Positions 34,381-42,799 of a DNA stretch of 64,000 bases are shown piece by piece (the first letter of the stretch is position 1; every line of letters starts with the position of its first letter). A model generated the notes under the pieces. That model ran no database searches and was not told the DNA's origin. It saw only the letters and a list, made by a program, of their open reading frames with translations. A program made the position numbers and the translations under genes. The DNA is from Hymenobacter terricola (GTDB taxonomy: Bacteria > Bacteroidota > Bacteroidia > Cytophagales > Hymenobacteraceae), in contig NZ_JAGEMO020000003.1 of the NCBI RefSeq assembly GCF_017921975.2, positions 1-64,000 of the forward strand, written 5' to 3'.

Positions 34381-34590
34381 AGTCCCGGAAGCCACAACCC
34401 AAGTCCCGGGAACAATAATCCAATCCCCGGAAGCCACAACCCAATCCCCGGAAGCTTTATTCCAAGTCCCGAAAGCTTTAGCCTAAGTCCCGAAAGCTTT
34501 AGCTCAAGTCCCGGAAGCAATAATCCAAGCCCCGAAAGCCATAACCCAATCCCAGCAAGACTTTCGGCAAGCCCCGATAAGCTGTTTTTA
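34381..34590. repeat. 21-bp tandem repeat array 3 (10 units)
   Basis: Ten 21-bp units from 34381; the first eight fit AGTCCCGGAAGCCACAACCC-like consensus with AATAA or TTTA variants, and the last two are degenerate. The frame in phase with acs is open through the array and would read as SPGSHNP-type heptapeptides, but this is probably untranslated. It ends 39 bp before the acs ATG and occupies most of the 300-bp prpE-acs gap. Confidence 0.92.
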
Positions 34591-34629
34591 ATCGCCTACA
34601 ATCATTCCGCCTTTTTTTATTCCTCCAAA

Positions 34630-36543
34630 ATGTCCGCCATCCGCACCCGCACGCTCGAAGAATACCACGCCGATTACCAGCAATCCATCGAAGACCCTGA
34701 TGCTTTCTGGGCGGAAGCCGCCGAACAGTTCACCTGGCGCAAAAAGTGGGACACGGTGCGCGGCGGTGAGTTTTCGCCCGCCGGCAGCAGCACTTGGTTC
34801 GATGGCGCCACCCTCAACATCACCGAGAACTGCCTCGACCGCCACCTCGCCCAGCGCGGCAACAAGCTGGCCATCGTCTTCGAGCCCAACGACCCCAAAA
34901 CCCGCCACCTGCGCCTCACCTACCGCGAGCTGCATACTCAGGTGTGCCAGATGGCCAATGTGCTCAAGAAAAACGGCGTGCAGAAGGGCGACCGCGTGGT
35001 TCTCTACCTGCCCATGATTCCGCAGCTGGCCATTGCCGTGCTGGCCTGCGCCCGCATCGGAGCTGTGCATGGGGTCATCTTCGCCGGTTTTTCGGCCACG
35101 GCCATCGCCGACCGCGTCAACGATGCCAATGCCAGCTTCGTCATCACCGCCGATGCCCTGGAGCGCGGCGCCAAGCAGATTCCCGTCAAGAGCGTGGTCG
35201 ATGAAGCCCTGGCCAACTGCCCCTCCGTGCGCGGCATGCTGGTGGTGGAGCACACCGGCTGGCCCGTCGACATGAAAGAAGGCCGCGACGTTTGGTTTCA
35301 CGACGAGGTGAAGGACGTGGAAAAAGACTGCCCCGCCGAGGAAATGGCCGCCGAAGACCCGCTCTTCATCCTCTACACCAGCGGCAGCACCGGCAAGCCC
35401 AAGGGCGTGGTCCACAGCCAGGCCGGCTACATGGTGTGGGCCGATTACACGTTTCGCAACGTGTTTCAGGTGGAAGAAAACGACCTGTACTGGTGCACCG
35501 CCGACATCGGCTGGGTCACCGGCCACACCTACGGCCTCTACGGCCCCTTGCTGGCCGGCAGCACCACGCTGCTGTTTGAGGGCGTGCCCACGTTCCCCTC
35601 GCCGGGCCGCTTCTGGGAGGTGATTGACAAGCACCACGTCACCATTTTCTACACCGCGCCCACGGCCATTCGCAGCCTCATGGCCACGCCCCTCGATAAC
35701 GTGCTGGCCTATTCCCTCAGCAGCCTGCGCATCCTCGGCTCGGTGGGCGAGCCCATCAACGAAGAGGCCTGGTACTGGTACCACCAGCACGTCGGCAAGG
35801 GCCGCTGCCCCATCGTGGACACCTGGTGGCAAACCGAAACCGGCGGCATCATGATATCGGCCCTGGCCGGCATCACGCCCAGCGTGCCCGCCCGCGCCGG
35901 CTTGCCTTTGCCCGGCGTCCAGCCGGTGCTGCTGAACCAGGACGGCACCGAAATCGAAGGCAACGACCAGGAAGGCTACCTCGCCATCAAGGCCAGCTGG
36001 CCCGGCGTTATCCGCACCACCTGGGGCGACCACGAGCGCGCGCGCCAAACCTATTTCACGCCTTATCCCGGCTACTACTTCACCGGCGATGGCGCCCGGC
36101 GCGACGAAAACGGCCTCTACCGCATCATCGGCCGTGTCGACGACGTCATCAACGTCTCGGGCCACCGCTTCGGCACCGCCGAAATCGAAAACGCCATCAA
36201 CCAGAGCGAGTACGTGGTGGAAAGCGCCGTAGTGGGCTACCCGCACGAGGTGAAGGGGCAGGGCATCTACGCCTACGTCATCTGCCAGAACGGCGTCCCC
36301 ACCACCGACCTCGACCTGCAAAAGACCGAAGCCAGCATCATCGAAGCCGTAGTCGCCGAAATCGGCCGCATCGCCAAGCCCGACAAGATTCAAATCGTCT
36401 CGGGCCTGCCCAAAACCCGCTCCGGCAAAATCATGCGCCGCATCCTGCGCAAAGTAGCCGAGGGCGAAACCACCAACCTCGGCGACGTCACCACGCTATT
36501 GGACCCACTGGTTGTGGATGAAATCCTGGCCGGCAAAAAGTAG
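34630..36543 (+). CDS. acs: acetyl-CoA synthetase
   Basis: Converts acetate, ATP and CoA to acetyl-CoA and AMP. Motifs are all present: ILYTSGSTGKPKGVVHSQAGY (P-loop), DTWWQTETGG, YYFTGDGARRDE, and Lys600 in KTRSGKIMRR, the site of regulatory acetylation in this family. The 637-residue length is typical. Start ATG 34630 (MSAIRTRTLEEYH) is the family start; the open frame continues upstream through the repeat array. It lies downstream of the symporter-kinase/receiver pair, as in loci where such sensors control acs. Confidence 0.95.
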   Translation: MSAIRTRTLEEYHADYQQSIEDPDAFWAEAAEQFTWRKKWDTVRGGEFSPAGSSTWFDGATLNITENCLDRHLAQRGNKLAIVFEPNDPKTRHLRLTYRELHTQVCQMANVLKKNGVQKGDRVVLYLPMIPQLAIAVLACARIGAVHGVIFAGFSATAIADRVNDANASFVITADALERGAKQIPVKSVVDEALANCPSVRGMLVVEHTGWPVDMKEGRDVWFHDEVKDVEKDCPAEEMAAEDPLFILYTSGSTGKPKGVVHSQAGYMVWADYTFRNVFQVEENDLYWCTADIGWVTGHTYGLYGPLLAGSTTLLFEGVPTFPSPGRFWEVIDKHHVTIFYTAPTAIRSLMATPLDNVLAYSLSSLRILGSVGEPINEEAWYWYHQHVGKGRCPIVDTWWQTETGGIMISALAGITPSVPARAGLPLPGVQPVLLNQDGTEIEGNDQEGYLAIKASWPGVIRTTWGDHERARQTYFTPYPGYYFTGDGARRDENGLYRIIGRVDDVINVSGHRFGTAEIENAINQSEYVVESAVVGYPHEVKGQGIYAYVICQNGVPTTDLDLQKTEASIIEAVVAEIGRIAKPDKIQIVSGLPKTRSGKIMRRILRKVAEGETTNLGDVTTLLDPLVVDEILAGKK

Positions 36544-36563
36544 GCTTCCGCCACATACTCCCC

Positions 36564-36606
36564 ATTAAAAAGGCGGCTCTGGATTTCCAGGGCCGCCTTT
36601 TTAATG
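36564..36606 (+). terminator. terminator after acs
   Basis: ATTAAAAAGGCGGC pairs with GCCGCCTTTTTAAT, and CTGGA with TCCAG near the loop. A/T-runs on both sides suit both convergent genes. Confidence 0.85.
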
Positions 36607-36626
36607 AATCAGGAATCTTGCTGAAA

Positions 36627-38111
36627 TCATCCAAACACTTTCACCCGCTCGCCCTTGCGCTTGGTCCGCAAATGCTGCCGGATAATCTGCTGCACGTCCT
36701 TATTGTCGGTGAACTGCTTTATCACGTCCCGGAAATCGGCCAGTTTGCGCGCCGTGAACGTTTCATCGACGTAGCCAAAGCCCTGGTACCGGCCGTTCTC
36801 CACCAGCACGATGGTTTTTTCCAGCTCCGTGCGGCCCGGGCCGATGACCACGAACGTCTCGTGCTCGTAGCTGATGCTGTCGATGGCCTCGTCCACGCGC
36901 AGGTTGTAGGATTCCGGCGGTTCCTGGCCCACGCAGGCGCCCTGGCAGCGGTGCACCTGGAAGTCGAAGCAGCTGCCCGGCGTTTTATACAGGCCGCAGA
37001 GCTTCTGGCAGAGGTTGTACTTGGCCACTTTGTGGTAGAGGAAGCCCTGGGCCTTGTATTGGTTGCCCAGTGCGATGATGGGAATTTCGGCATTCCGCGC
37101 ATCGGCGCGGCCATAAGCCAGGCGCTTGTAGCCCTGCTCGTCTATCCGCAGATAGATGCCCGCCGGAAACACCGAGCGCCGCTGCGCCCGGTTGTACGCC
37201 GGCTTTAGCTGCTTAATCAGGTGCGACTCGTACAGCAGCGCCACCAGCTCCGAACCAGTTAATTCCCAGGTGATATCGGCAATAGAATTCTTGAATTCCA
37301 GGCTCTTGCGCGATTTCACGTCCACCGCAAAGTGCTGCTGAATGCGCTTGTAGATGTTGATGGACTTTCCCACGTAAATCACCTCGCCGGCCTCGTTGTG
37401 GAAGTAGTACACGCCCGTGGCCTGGGGCAGGCTGGCCACCAGCGCCGCCGATACCAGCGGCGGCATCAGCGCCTCCCGAATGGCAGATTGCACGGCGGCC
37501 ACGCGCTTGGGCGAAGGCGCTTTGGTGCCGTCGGGCCGGCGGCCGGCAGGGGCCAGGGCATCTACCCGGGCCAGGGTATCAGCCGGAGCCTGGCCGTTTT
37601 GCACGGCTTCGCTGTCCTGCGTAATCTTCAGCAGCTTGCCAAAGAGCAGAGCCGTGGCGTGGGCATCGCCAGCCGCGCGGTGCCGGCCTTCGAGCGGAAT
37701 ACCGATATTCTGGCAGAGCTTTCCCAGGCTGTAGCTGGGCTGGCCGGGAATGAGCGAACGGCTCAGGCGCACGGTGCACAGCGTTTTGCGGGAATAATTA
37801 TAGCCGAGGTCGGCAAACTCTTTTTTCAGAAACGAATAGTCAAACCGCACGTTGTGAGCCACGAACACGCAGCCTTCGGTCATTTCCACCACCTTGCGGG
37901 CTACTTCGTGGAATTTGGGTGCGTCGCTCACCATGTCATTGGTGATGCCGGTGAGTTGGGTGATAAATGGCGGAATAGCCCGACCGGGATTGAGAAGCGT
38001 GGCGTATTCGTCCACGATTTTCTCGCCGTCGTGAACGTAAATGGCTATTTCGGTGATGCGGTCCTGGGTAGGCTGCCCGCCGGTGGTTTCAAGGTCAATG
38101 ATGGCGTACAA
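36627..38111 (-). CDS. DnaQ-like exonuclease fused to GIY-YIG nuclease domain
   Basis: Residues 1-170 are a DEDD 3'-5' exonuclease (IIDLETTGG, AHNVRFDYSFLKKEF, RHRAAGDAHATALLF). From about residue 235 comes a UvrC/Cho-like GIY-YIG domain (TGVYYFHNEAGEVIYVGKSINIYKRIQQHF), then a Cys-containing C-terminus (QKLCGLYKTPGSCFDFQVHRCQGAC). Fusions of this type are annotated as excinuclease-Cho-like and may act in DNA repair. I place the start at TTG 38111: a -7 box lies at 38147-38154, and the ATG at 38210 lies inside the terminator of the upstream gene. Length is 494 residues. Confidence 0.88.
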   Translation of the reverse strand: MYAIIDLETTGGQPTQDRITEIAIYVHDGEKIVDEYATLLNPGRAIPPFITQLTGITNDMVSDAPKFHEVARKVVEMTEGCVFVAHNVRFDYSFLKKEFADLGYNYSRKTLCTVRLSRSLIPGQPSYSLGKLCQNIGIPLEGRHRAAGDAHATALLFGKLLKITQDSEAVQNGQAPADTLARVDALAPAGRRPDGTKAPSPKRVAAVQSAIREALMPPLVSAALVASLPQATGVYYFHNEAGEVIYVGKSINIYKRIQQHFAVDVKSRKSLEFKNSIADITWELTGSELVALLYESHLIKQLKPAYNRAQRRSVFPAGIYLRIDEQGYKRLAYGRADARNAEIPIIALGNQYKAQGFLYHKVAKYNLCQKLCGLYKTPGSCFDFQVHRCQGACVGQEPPESYNLRVDEAIDSISYEHETFVVIGPGRTELEKTIVLVENGRYQGFGYVDETFTARKLADFRDVIKQFTDNKDVQQIIRQHLRTKRKGERVKVFG

Positions 38112-38146
38112 GGCGCGGCGCAGAAGGTGGTCGAAAGGAAAGCTAA

Positions 38147-38177
38147 CAAACTTAGCCCGGCAGAAGGTTGCACGAAA
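38147..38177 (-). promoter_or_regulatory. promoter of the exonuclease/GIY-YIG gene
   Basis: On the minus strand TTTC (38177-38174), 19 bp, then TAAGTTTG (38154-38147): a near-consensus Bacteroidota promoter. It places the transcript start near 38140. Confidence 0.7.
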
Positions 38178-38204
38178 AAAGGGCAGCCTGTGGGGCTGCC
38201 CTTT
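38178..38204 (-). terminator. terminator of the DUF2383 gene
   Basis: Perfect 11-bp stem AAAGGGCAGCC/GGCTGCCCTTT, followed on the minus strand by TTTTTT. Confidence 0.85.
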
Positions 38205-38217
38205 CTTCAATCAACCG

Positions 38218-38279
38218 TGAGCAGTTGTCAGCGAGTTGTTCAGTTCGCAATTTGATAACGGCCCAGCGTTAACTGCTCA
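38218..38279. repeat. diverged palindromic repeat, possibly family A
   Basis: GAGCAGTTGTCAGCGAGTTG is mirrored imperfectly by AACTGCTC at the right end. It lies between the DUF2383 stop and its terminator. Confidence 0.45.
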
Positions 38280-38285
38280 TTGAAA

Positions 38286-38759
38286 CTATTTCACCTCGCC
38301 TTTCCACTGCGTCACCATGTTTTTGGCGTTCAGAATCTGGCTGCGCTGCTGCTCAATCACGCTTTTTGCTTCGGTGGGCAGGTCATTGGCTTGCAGGGCA
38401 GTTTCATAGGCTTTGAGAGCGGTGGCATCGCCGGTTTCGCATTCGCCGAGAATGGCCGAATCATCCTGGCCGGTGATGGCCGATTTGATGTTAATCCAGC
38501 CGCGGTGCACGGCGGCTGCAGCGTCGGTCAGGGCGCCTTCAACGGTGCCGTGCGCTTCGGGGTTGATGCCGTACTGGGTGGCGTGCTGCGAAAGCTCGGA
38601 GGCGAACTGGGCGCGCTGCTGCGAGAGGCGGCTCAATTCCGATTTCAGCTGGGGGCTGGTCACGCCTTCAGCGGCTTCCTGGTAGCCTTTGGTGGCGGTT
38701 TTATTGATTTCAACTAAGTCGTTGTAAGCGCGGGCCGTGGTTTCATTGGGCGTAGCCAT
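38286..38759 (-). CDS. DUF2383 / PA2169-type four-helix bundle protein
   Basis: 157 residues, entirely helical, with the ferritin-like bundle pattern of the DUF2383 family (YNDLVEINKTATKGYQEAAEGV, LSRLSQQRAQFASELSQHA, ILGECETGDATALKAYETAL). Members are often stress-induced; no biochemical role is established. Glutamates suitable for metal binding (GECETGD) are present. Start ATG 38759 (MATPNETTARAY) matches the family; the longer frame to 38810 does not. Confidence 0.85.
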   Translation of the reverse strand: MATPNETTARAYNDLVEINKTATKGYQEAAEGVTSPQLKSELSRLSQQRAQFASELSQHATQYGINPEAHGTVEGALTDAAAAVHRGWINIKSAITGQDDSAILGECETGDATALKAYETALQANDLPTEAKSVIEQQRSQILNAKNMVTQWKGEVK

Positions 38760-38855
38760 AATCGTAGGAAATGAGTGGTGGAAGGAAACGTTACCTTGGT
38801 TATACTGCAATGCAAGCCAAGGGGTTGTGTAAAATATTGGCCTTTATCCGCCTTT

Positions 38856-40049
38856 TTACATGCGCTTTATCATGAGCCACGCCTTCGCCAGAAAGCTGAG
38901 CTTGTCGTCCGATTTGTCCTTTCTCGTGTCTTCGCCATCGGTCACATCGCCCAGCAAAAAGCCCCACGGCTCCGTCGATTTATTCGCATCAAACACAACC
39001 TTGAGCACGGCCATCAGCGGGATACTCAGAATCATGCCCGGCGTGCCCCACAGCTCGCCACCCAGAATAAGGGCCACGATGGCTGCCATGGGGTTAATGC
39101 TCACTTTGGAGCCCGTAATCATGGGCGTAATGAAGTTGCCTTCGAGGAATTGCACGAACACAAACACGCCCACCACGGCTGCGGCCTTGCCCGGCGAGCC
39201 CGTTTCGACCAGCGTAATCAGGGCCGGAATGGTGGCCCCCACCATAATGCCGATGTAGGGAATCACGGCCAGCACCGAGGCAAAAATGGCAAAAAAGATG
39301 GCAAATTTCACGCCCAGCAGCAGCAGCCCGATGCCGTTGAGCACCGATACGATTACGATGACCGTGAGCAACCCCGAAATGTAGGCCTGCACCACGCTCT
39401 GAATGCTGTCCATGGTGTGCAGCACGGCCGTACGCTTGTCGGGCGCCACAAAGCGGAACATGAACTGCCGCATGTGGTCGCGGTAATAGAGCAGGCAGAA
39501 AATATAAATGGGAATGAGGGTGAGCACGCTCAGCACGCCGGCCGTGGTGCTGAGCGTGCTGCCCAGAAACCCGCCTGCCGACTTTTTGGCCGAGCTCAGC
39601 GAGGAGTCGATGAACTCGTCCTTGCTCATCACGCGCATCCCAAACCGGTCGTGCAGCCACGTCTGGCCCTGGTCGAACATCACCGCCAGCTTGGCCTGAA
39701 TCAGCGGCAACTCGGCTTTCAAATCCATTATTTGGGTGCCGAATAGCGCAATAAGCCCCGCGATGCCGCCCACCAGCATAAAAATGGCGGCGAGAATGGC
39801 CAGTATCCGCGGCCACCGCCAGCTTTCTAGCTTGCTCACCATGGGCAGGAGCAGGGTAGCCAGCAGGGCCGAGAAGAACAAGGGCAACAAAATGCCGTCG
39901 AGCTTGTGCAGCACAAACACCAGCAGCGACAGCCCAATGAGCAAAAAAGTATAGTGCACCACCGGCGCCAGCTTGGCCTCGGGGGTGGCCCCGCTTTGCT
40001 GCGTGACATGGGCGTGCGGTGTGCCGCGGTTGATTAGAGGAGGAAACAT
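38856..40049 (-). CDS. AI-2E family transporter (PerM-like permease)
   Basis: Eight-helix membrane protein of the AI-2E/PerM family (PF01594): paired helices (TFLLIGLSLLVFVLHKLDGILLPLFFSALLATLLLP), a soluble segment, then GILLLGVKFAIFFAIFASVLAVIPYIGIMVGATIPALI and GSKVSINPMAAIVALILGGELWGTPGMILSIPLMAVLKVV. Members export signals or act as sodium/proton antiporters; the substrate is unknown. Start ATG 40049 gives a natural 397-residue length; a frame to 40127 has a weak signal-like prefix. Confidence 0.9.
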   Translation of the reverse strand: MFPPLINRGTPHAHVTQQSGATPEAKLAPVVHYTFLLIGLSLLVFVLHKLDGILLPLFFSALLATLLLPMVSKLESWRWPRILAILAAIFMLVGGIAGLIALFGTQIMDLKAELPLIQAKLAVMFDQGQTWLHDRFGMRVMSKDEFIDSSLSSAKKSAGGFLGSTLSTTAGVLSVLTLIPIYIFCLLYYRDHMRQFMFRFVAPDKRTAVLHTMDSIQSVVQAYISGLLTVIVIVSVLNGIGLLLLGVKFAIFFAIFASVLAVIPYIGIMVGATIPALITLVETGSPGKAAAVVGVFVFVQFLEGNFITPMITGSKVSINPMAAIVALILGGELWGTPGMILSIPLMAVLKVVFDANKSTEPWGFLLGDVTDGEDTRKDKSDDKLSFLAKAWLMIKRM

Positions 40050-40277
40050 GGAGTGAAAGATGAGAGAGGCCGAAAGCGAGGGGGCAGGAAACCCGGAAAA
40101 GCGTAGCAAACGCAAAATGCCGGGCAATGGCTATAATCCGGGGTGAACCAGGGCCGCCGCAACGGTGTTGAAGGCTAAATAAATTAGTTGGGATATGCTA
40201 AGCAAGCTGGCAATATTTCTTGCCCTCCCGCCAATTTCTGCGTTATTTTACCCCAAAACTGGAGAACAGTTGCCCCC

Positions 40278-42221
40278 ATGAACAACGAACTACTTTCCGA
40301 CGCTTCGGAAGCCCCCACCAAAACTCCCGACCACGGCTATAACGAAGACAGCATTCGCTCGCTGGACTGGCGCGAGCACATCCGCCTGCGGCCGGGTATG
40401 TACATCGGCAAGCTCGGCGACGGTTCGGCTTACGACGATGGCATTTACGTGCTGGTGAAGGAGGTCGTCGATAACTGCATCGACGAGCACGTGATGGGCC
40501 ACGGCCGCACCATCGACATCAAGATTTCAGATTCCCGTGTCCAAGTCCGCGACTACGGCCGCGGTATTCCGCTGGGCAAAGTGGTGGATGTGGTGAGCAA
40601 AATAAACACCGGGGGCAAGTACGATTCCAAAGTGTTTCAGAAATCCGTCGGCCTGAACGGCGTGGGCACCAAGGCCGTGAACGCCCTCAGCGGCTATTTC
40701 CTGGTGCAGAGCGTGCGGGAAGGCATCATGAAAGCGGCCGAATTTGCCCAGGGCAAGCTGGTGAGCGACCCCAAGCCCCAAAAAACCAGCCAGCGCAACG
40801 GCACGCTCGTCACGTTCCAGCCCGACGACACGATTTTCAAGAACTATCGCTTCATCCCGGAGTACCTCGAAAATCAAATCTGGAACTACGTTTACCTCAA
40901 TGCCGGCCTCACCATCAATTTCAACGGCCAGAAGTATTACTCCGAAAACGGCCTGCTGGACCTGCTGGCCCGCAAAGCTGACGTTGAGAGCCTGCGCTAT
41001 CCCATTATCCACCTGAAAGGGCCGGATATTGAGCTGGCCCTGACCCACGGCAACGACTACGGCGAAGAATATTATTCCTTCGTGAACGGGCAGTACACCA
41101 CGCAGGGCGGCACACACTTAGCCGCTTTTCGCGAGGCGGTGGTGAAAGCCGTGCGCGAGTTTTATAAGAAGGATTTTGATGCGGCCGACGTGCGCGGCTC
41201 CATCATCGCGGCGGTTTCGATTCGGGTGCAGGAGCCGGTGTTTGAGAGCCAGACCAAAACCAAGCTGGGCTCCATCAACATGGGAGACGACGGCCCCACG
41301 GTGCGCGGCTTTATCCTCGATTTCGTCAAGGAAAACCTCGACAACTACCTGCACAAGAACCCCAAGGTAGCCGAAGACCTGCTCAAGCGCATCATGCAGA
41401 GCGAGCGGGAGCGCAAGGACATGGCGGGCGTGAAAAAGCTGGCTAACCAGCGCGCCAAAAAAGCCAACCTACACAACCGCAAGCTGCGCGACTGCCGCTT
41501 CCACCTGGGCGAAAATGCCAAGGACGGCGCCGAAAAAGAGTTGCTCACTACGCTGTTCATCACGGAGGGCGACTCCGCCTCCGGCAGCATCACCAAAAGC
41601 CGCAACGTGGAACTGGAAGCCGTGTTCAGCCTGCGCGGCAAGCCGCTGAACTGCTTCGGTCTGAAAAAGAAAATCGTGTATGAGAACGAGGAACTGAACC
41701 TGCTGCAGCACGCCCTCAACATTGAGGAGGGCATTGAGCACCTGCGCTACAACCGCGTGGTGGTGGCCACCGATGCCGACGTCGACGGCATGCACATCCG
41801 CTTGTTGCTCCTCACGTTCTTTTTGCAGTTTTTCCCCGATTTGGTGCGCAACGGCCACGTCTTTATCCTCGAAACGCCGCTGTTCCGGGTGCGCAACAAG
41901 AAGGAAACCATTTACTGCTACAACGAGCAGGAAAAGCAAAACGCCATGCGCAAGCTGGGCAAGAACCCTGAAATCACCCGCTTCAAGGGGCTGGGCGAGA
42001 TTTCGCCGGAGGAGTTCGGTAAGTTCATCGGCGAGAACATCAAGCTGGAGCCGGTTATCCTGCAATCGGACCGCAGCATCCAGCAGGTGCTCACCTACTA
42101 CATGGGCAAAAACACGCCCGCCCGCCAGGAATTCATCATCGAAAACCTGCGCCTTGAGAAAGACCTGGTGACTTCCGACGTGCTGCCTGTGGCCGAGGTG
42201 ACGGAGGCCGATTTGGCTTAA
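40278..42221 (+). CDS. parE: DNA topoisomerase IV subunit B
   Basis: ATPase subunit of the type IIA topoisomerase that unlinks daughter chromosomes. Gyrase-type GHKL motifs: [35 protein letters not shown]. The Toprim domain contains [15 protein letters not shown] and the metal-binding [10 protein letters not shown]. At 647 residues it is shorter than Escherichia coli GyrB and typical of ParE. ATG 40278 ([13 protein letters not shown]) precedes the conserved core RPGMYIG by a short acidic tail. A hairpin overlaps its stop codon. parC follows after 578 bp. Confidence 0.93.
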   Translation: MNNELLSDASEAPTKTPDHGYNEDSIRSLDWREHIRLRPGMYIGKLGDGSAYDDGIYVLVKEVVDNCIDEHVMGHGRTIDIKISDSRVQVRDYGRGIPLGKVVDVVSKINTGGKYDSKVFQKSVGLNGVGTKAVNALSGYFLVQSVREGIMKAAEFAQGKLVSDPKPQKTSQRNGTLVTFQPDDTIFKNYRFIPEYLENQIWNYVYLNAGLTINFNGQKYYSENGLLDLLARKADVESLRYPIIHLKGPDIELALTHGNDYGEEYYSFVNGQYTTQGGTHLAAFREAVVKAVREFYKKDFDAADVRGSIIAAVSIRVQEPVFESQTKTKLGSINMGDDGPTVRGFILDFVKENLDNYLHKNPKVAEDLLKRIMQSERERKDMAGVKKLANQRAKKANLHNRKLRDCRFHLGENAKDGAEKELLTTLFITEGDSASGSITKSRNVELEAVFSLRGKPLNCFGLKKKIVYENEELNLLQHALNIEEGIEHLRYNRVVVATDADVDGMHIRLLLLTFFLQFFPDLVRNGHVFILETPLFRVRNKKETIYCYNEQEKQNAMRKLGKNPEITRFKGLGEISPEEFGKFIGENIKLEPVILQSDRSIQQVLTYYMGKNTPARQEFIIENLRLEKDLVTSDVLPVAEVTEADLA

Positions 42222-42232
42222 TCGGCCTCCGT
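42201..42232 (+). terminator. 12-bp stem-loop overlapping the parE stop codon
   Basis: Arms 42201-42212 and 42221-42232 are perfect (ACGGAGGCCGAT and complement) with an 8-nt loop that holds most of the TAA stop. No T-run follows directly. It may stabilise the mRNA 3' end or slow termination. Confidence 0.6.
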
Positions 42233-42428
42233 TAGCCGGACCTACCGAACAGCTTGGCGTTTTTTCGTTGGAATTGGGGGCAGACTGCCCGCGCACCGGC
42301 TACCAGATTTTGACCTAAAAGTGTGTTGCTGAAAACAACCGTTGGAAAAAGAAACGAACTTTTTTTTTCCGTAACTGGAATAAGCTCAACAGAAATAACA
42401 TGAAACCGCCGTCTGTTAATGACGAACG

Positions 42429-42460
42429 TTTGGGAATAATTAATTTCTTTCGTACGTTTG
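42429..42460 (+). promoter_or_regulatory. orphan promoter, TTTG-N20-TACGTTTG
   Basis: TTTG at 42429-42432 and TACGTTTG at 42453-42460 give the best match to the Bacteroidota promoter in the window. No protein start follows before the terminator at 42501. Confidence 0.8.
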
Positions 42461-42463
42461 AAC

Positions 42464-42531
42464 CGCCGGCCAGGGGTAGACTGGTCGGCAAATTCCACGG
42501 AAAAGCCCGAGCCTTTGGTTCGGGCTTTTTT
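42464..42531 (+). ncRNA. candidate small RNA of about 68 nt
   Basis: Starting a few bases after the promoter, a perfect 9-bp hairpin (GCCGGCCAG 42465-42473, loop GGGTAGA, CTGGTCGGC 42481-42489, one G-U pair) is followed by an unpaired AAATTCCACGG and a rho-independent terminator hairpin with six Ts. There is no plausible reading frame. Promoter, structured body and terminator in register, standing alone between parE and parC, indicate a dedicated small RNA. I do not recognise its family; parC regulation in cis is less likely because parC has its own promoter. Confidence 0.6.
42501..42531 (+). terminator. terminator of the candidate small RNA
   Basis: AAAAGCCCGAGCC pairs with GGTTCGGGCTTTT (one G-U), loop TTT, followed by a T-run; T-rich on both strands. 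Confidence 0.85.
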
Positions 42532-42736
42532 CTTGTCCGCTCAAATTGACGGATTGACAGGCTTTGTGTTGGCGCAATCAGGCCAAGGCTGGCTATTTTT
42601 TTTAGCTTGTTTACTGCTAAAAAATGCCGTTATTTGAGGCATAAGCCCGATTTAGTGGGTTGCCGCAATCCCAGCTTCTTAGAATGCAACACTAAAAATG
42701 TTGGGAACTTTCCGGCCCCGGGTAGAATTGTAATTT

Positions 42737-42767
42737 GTTGCGCTCCGCGCTGATTCTGGTATTTTTG
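42737..42767 (+). promoter_or_regulatory. parC promoter, GTTG-N19-TATTTTTG
   Basis: GTTG 42737-42740, 19-bp spacer, TATTTTTG 42760-42767, 32 bp before the parC GTG start. Confidence 0.7.
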
Positions 42768-42799
42768 ACGGCAGTTCGCCGACTTCATTCATTTCCTTC

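Noticed and set aside
34588..36393. 601-codon open frame opposite acs
   Set aside because: Same shadow effect; Val/Gly/His/Asp-rich and featureless.
42272..42498. Minus-strand small protein between parE and parC
   Set aside because: Covers the promoter and small RNA unit and shows no conserved motif.
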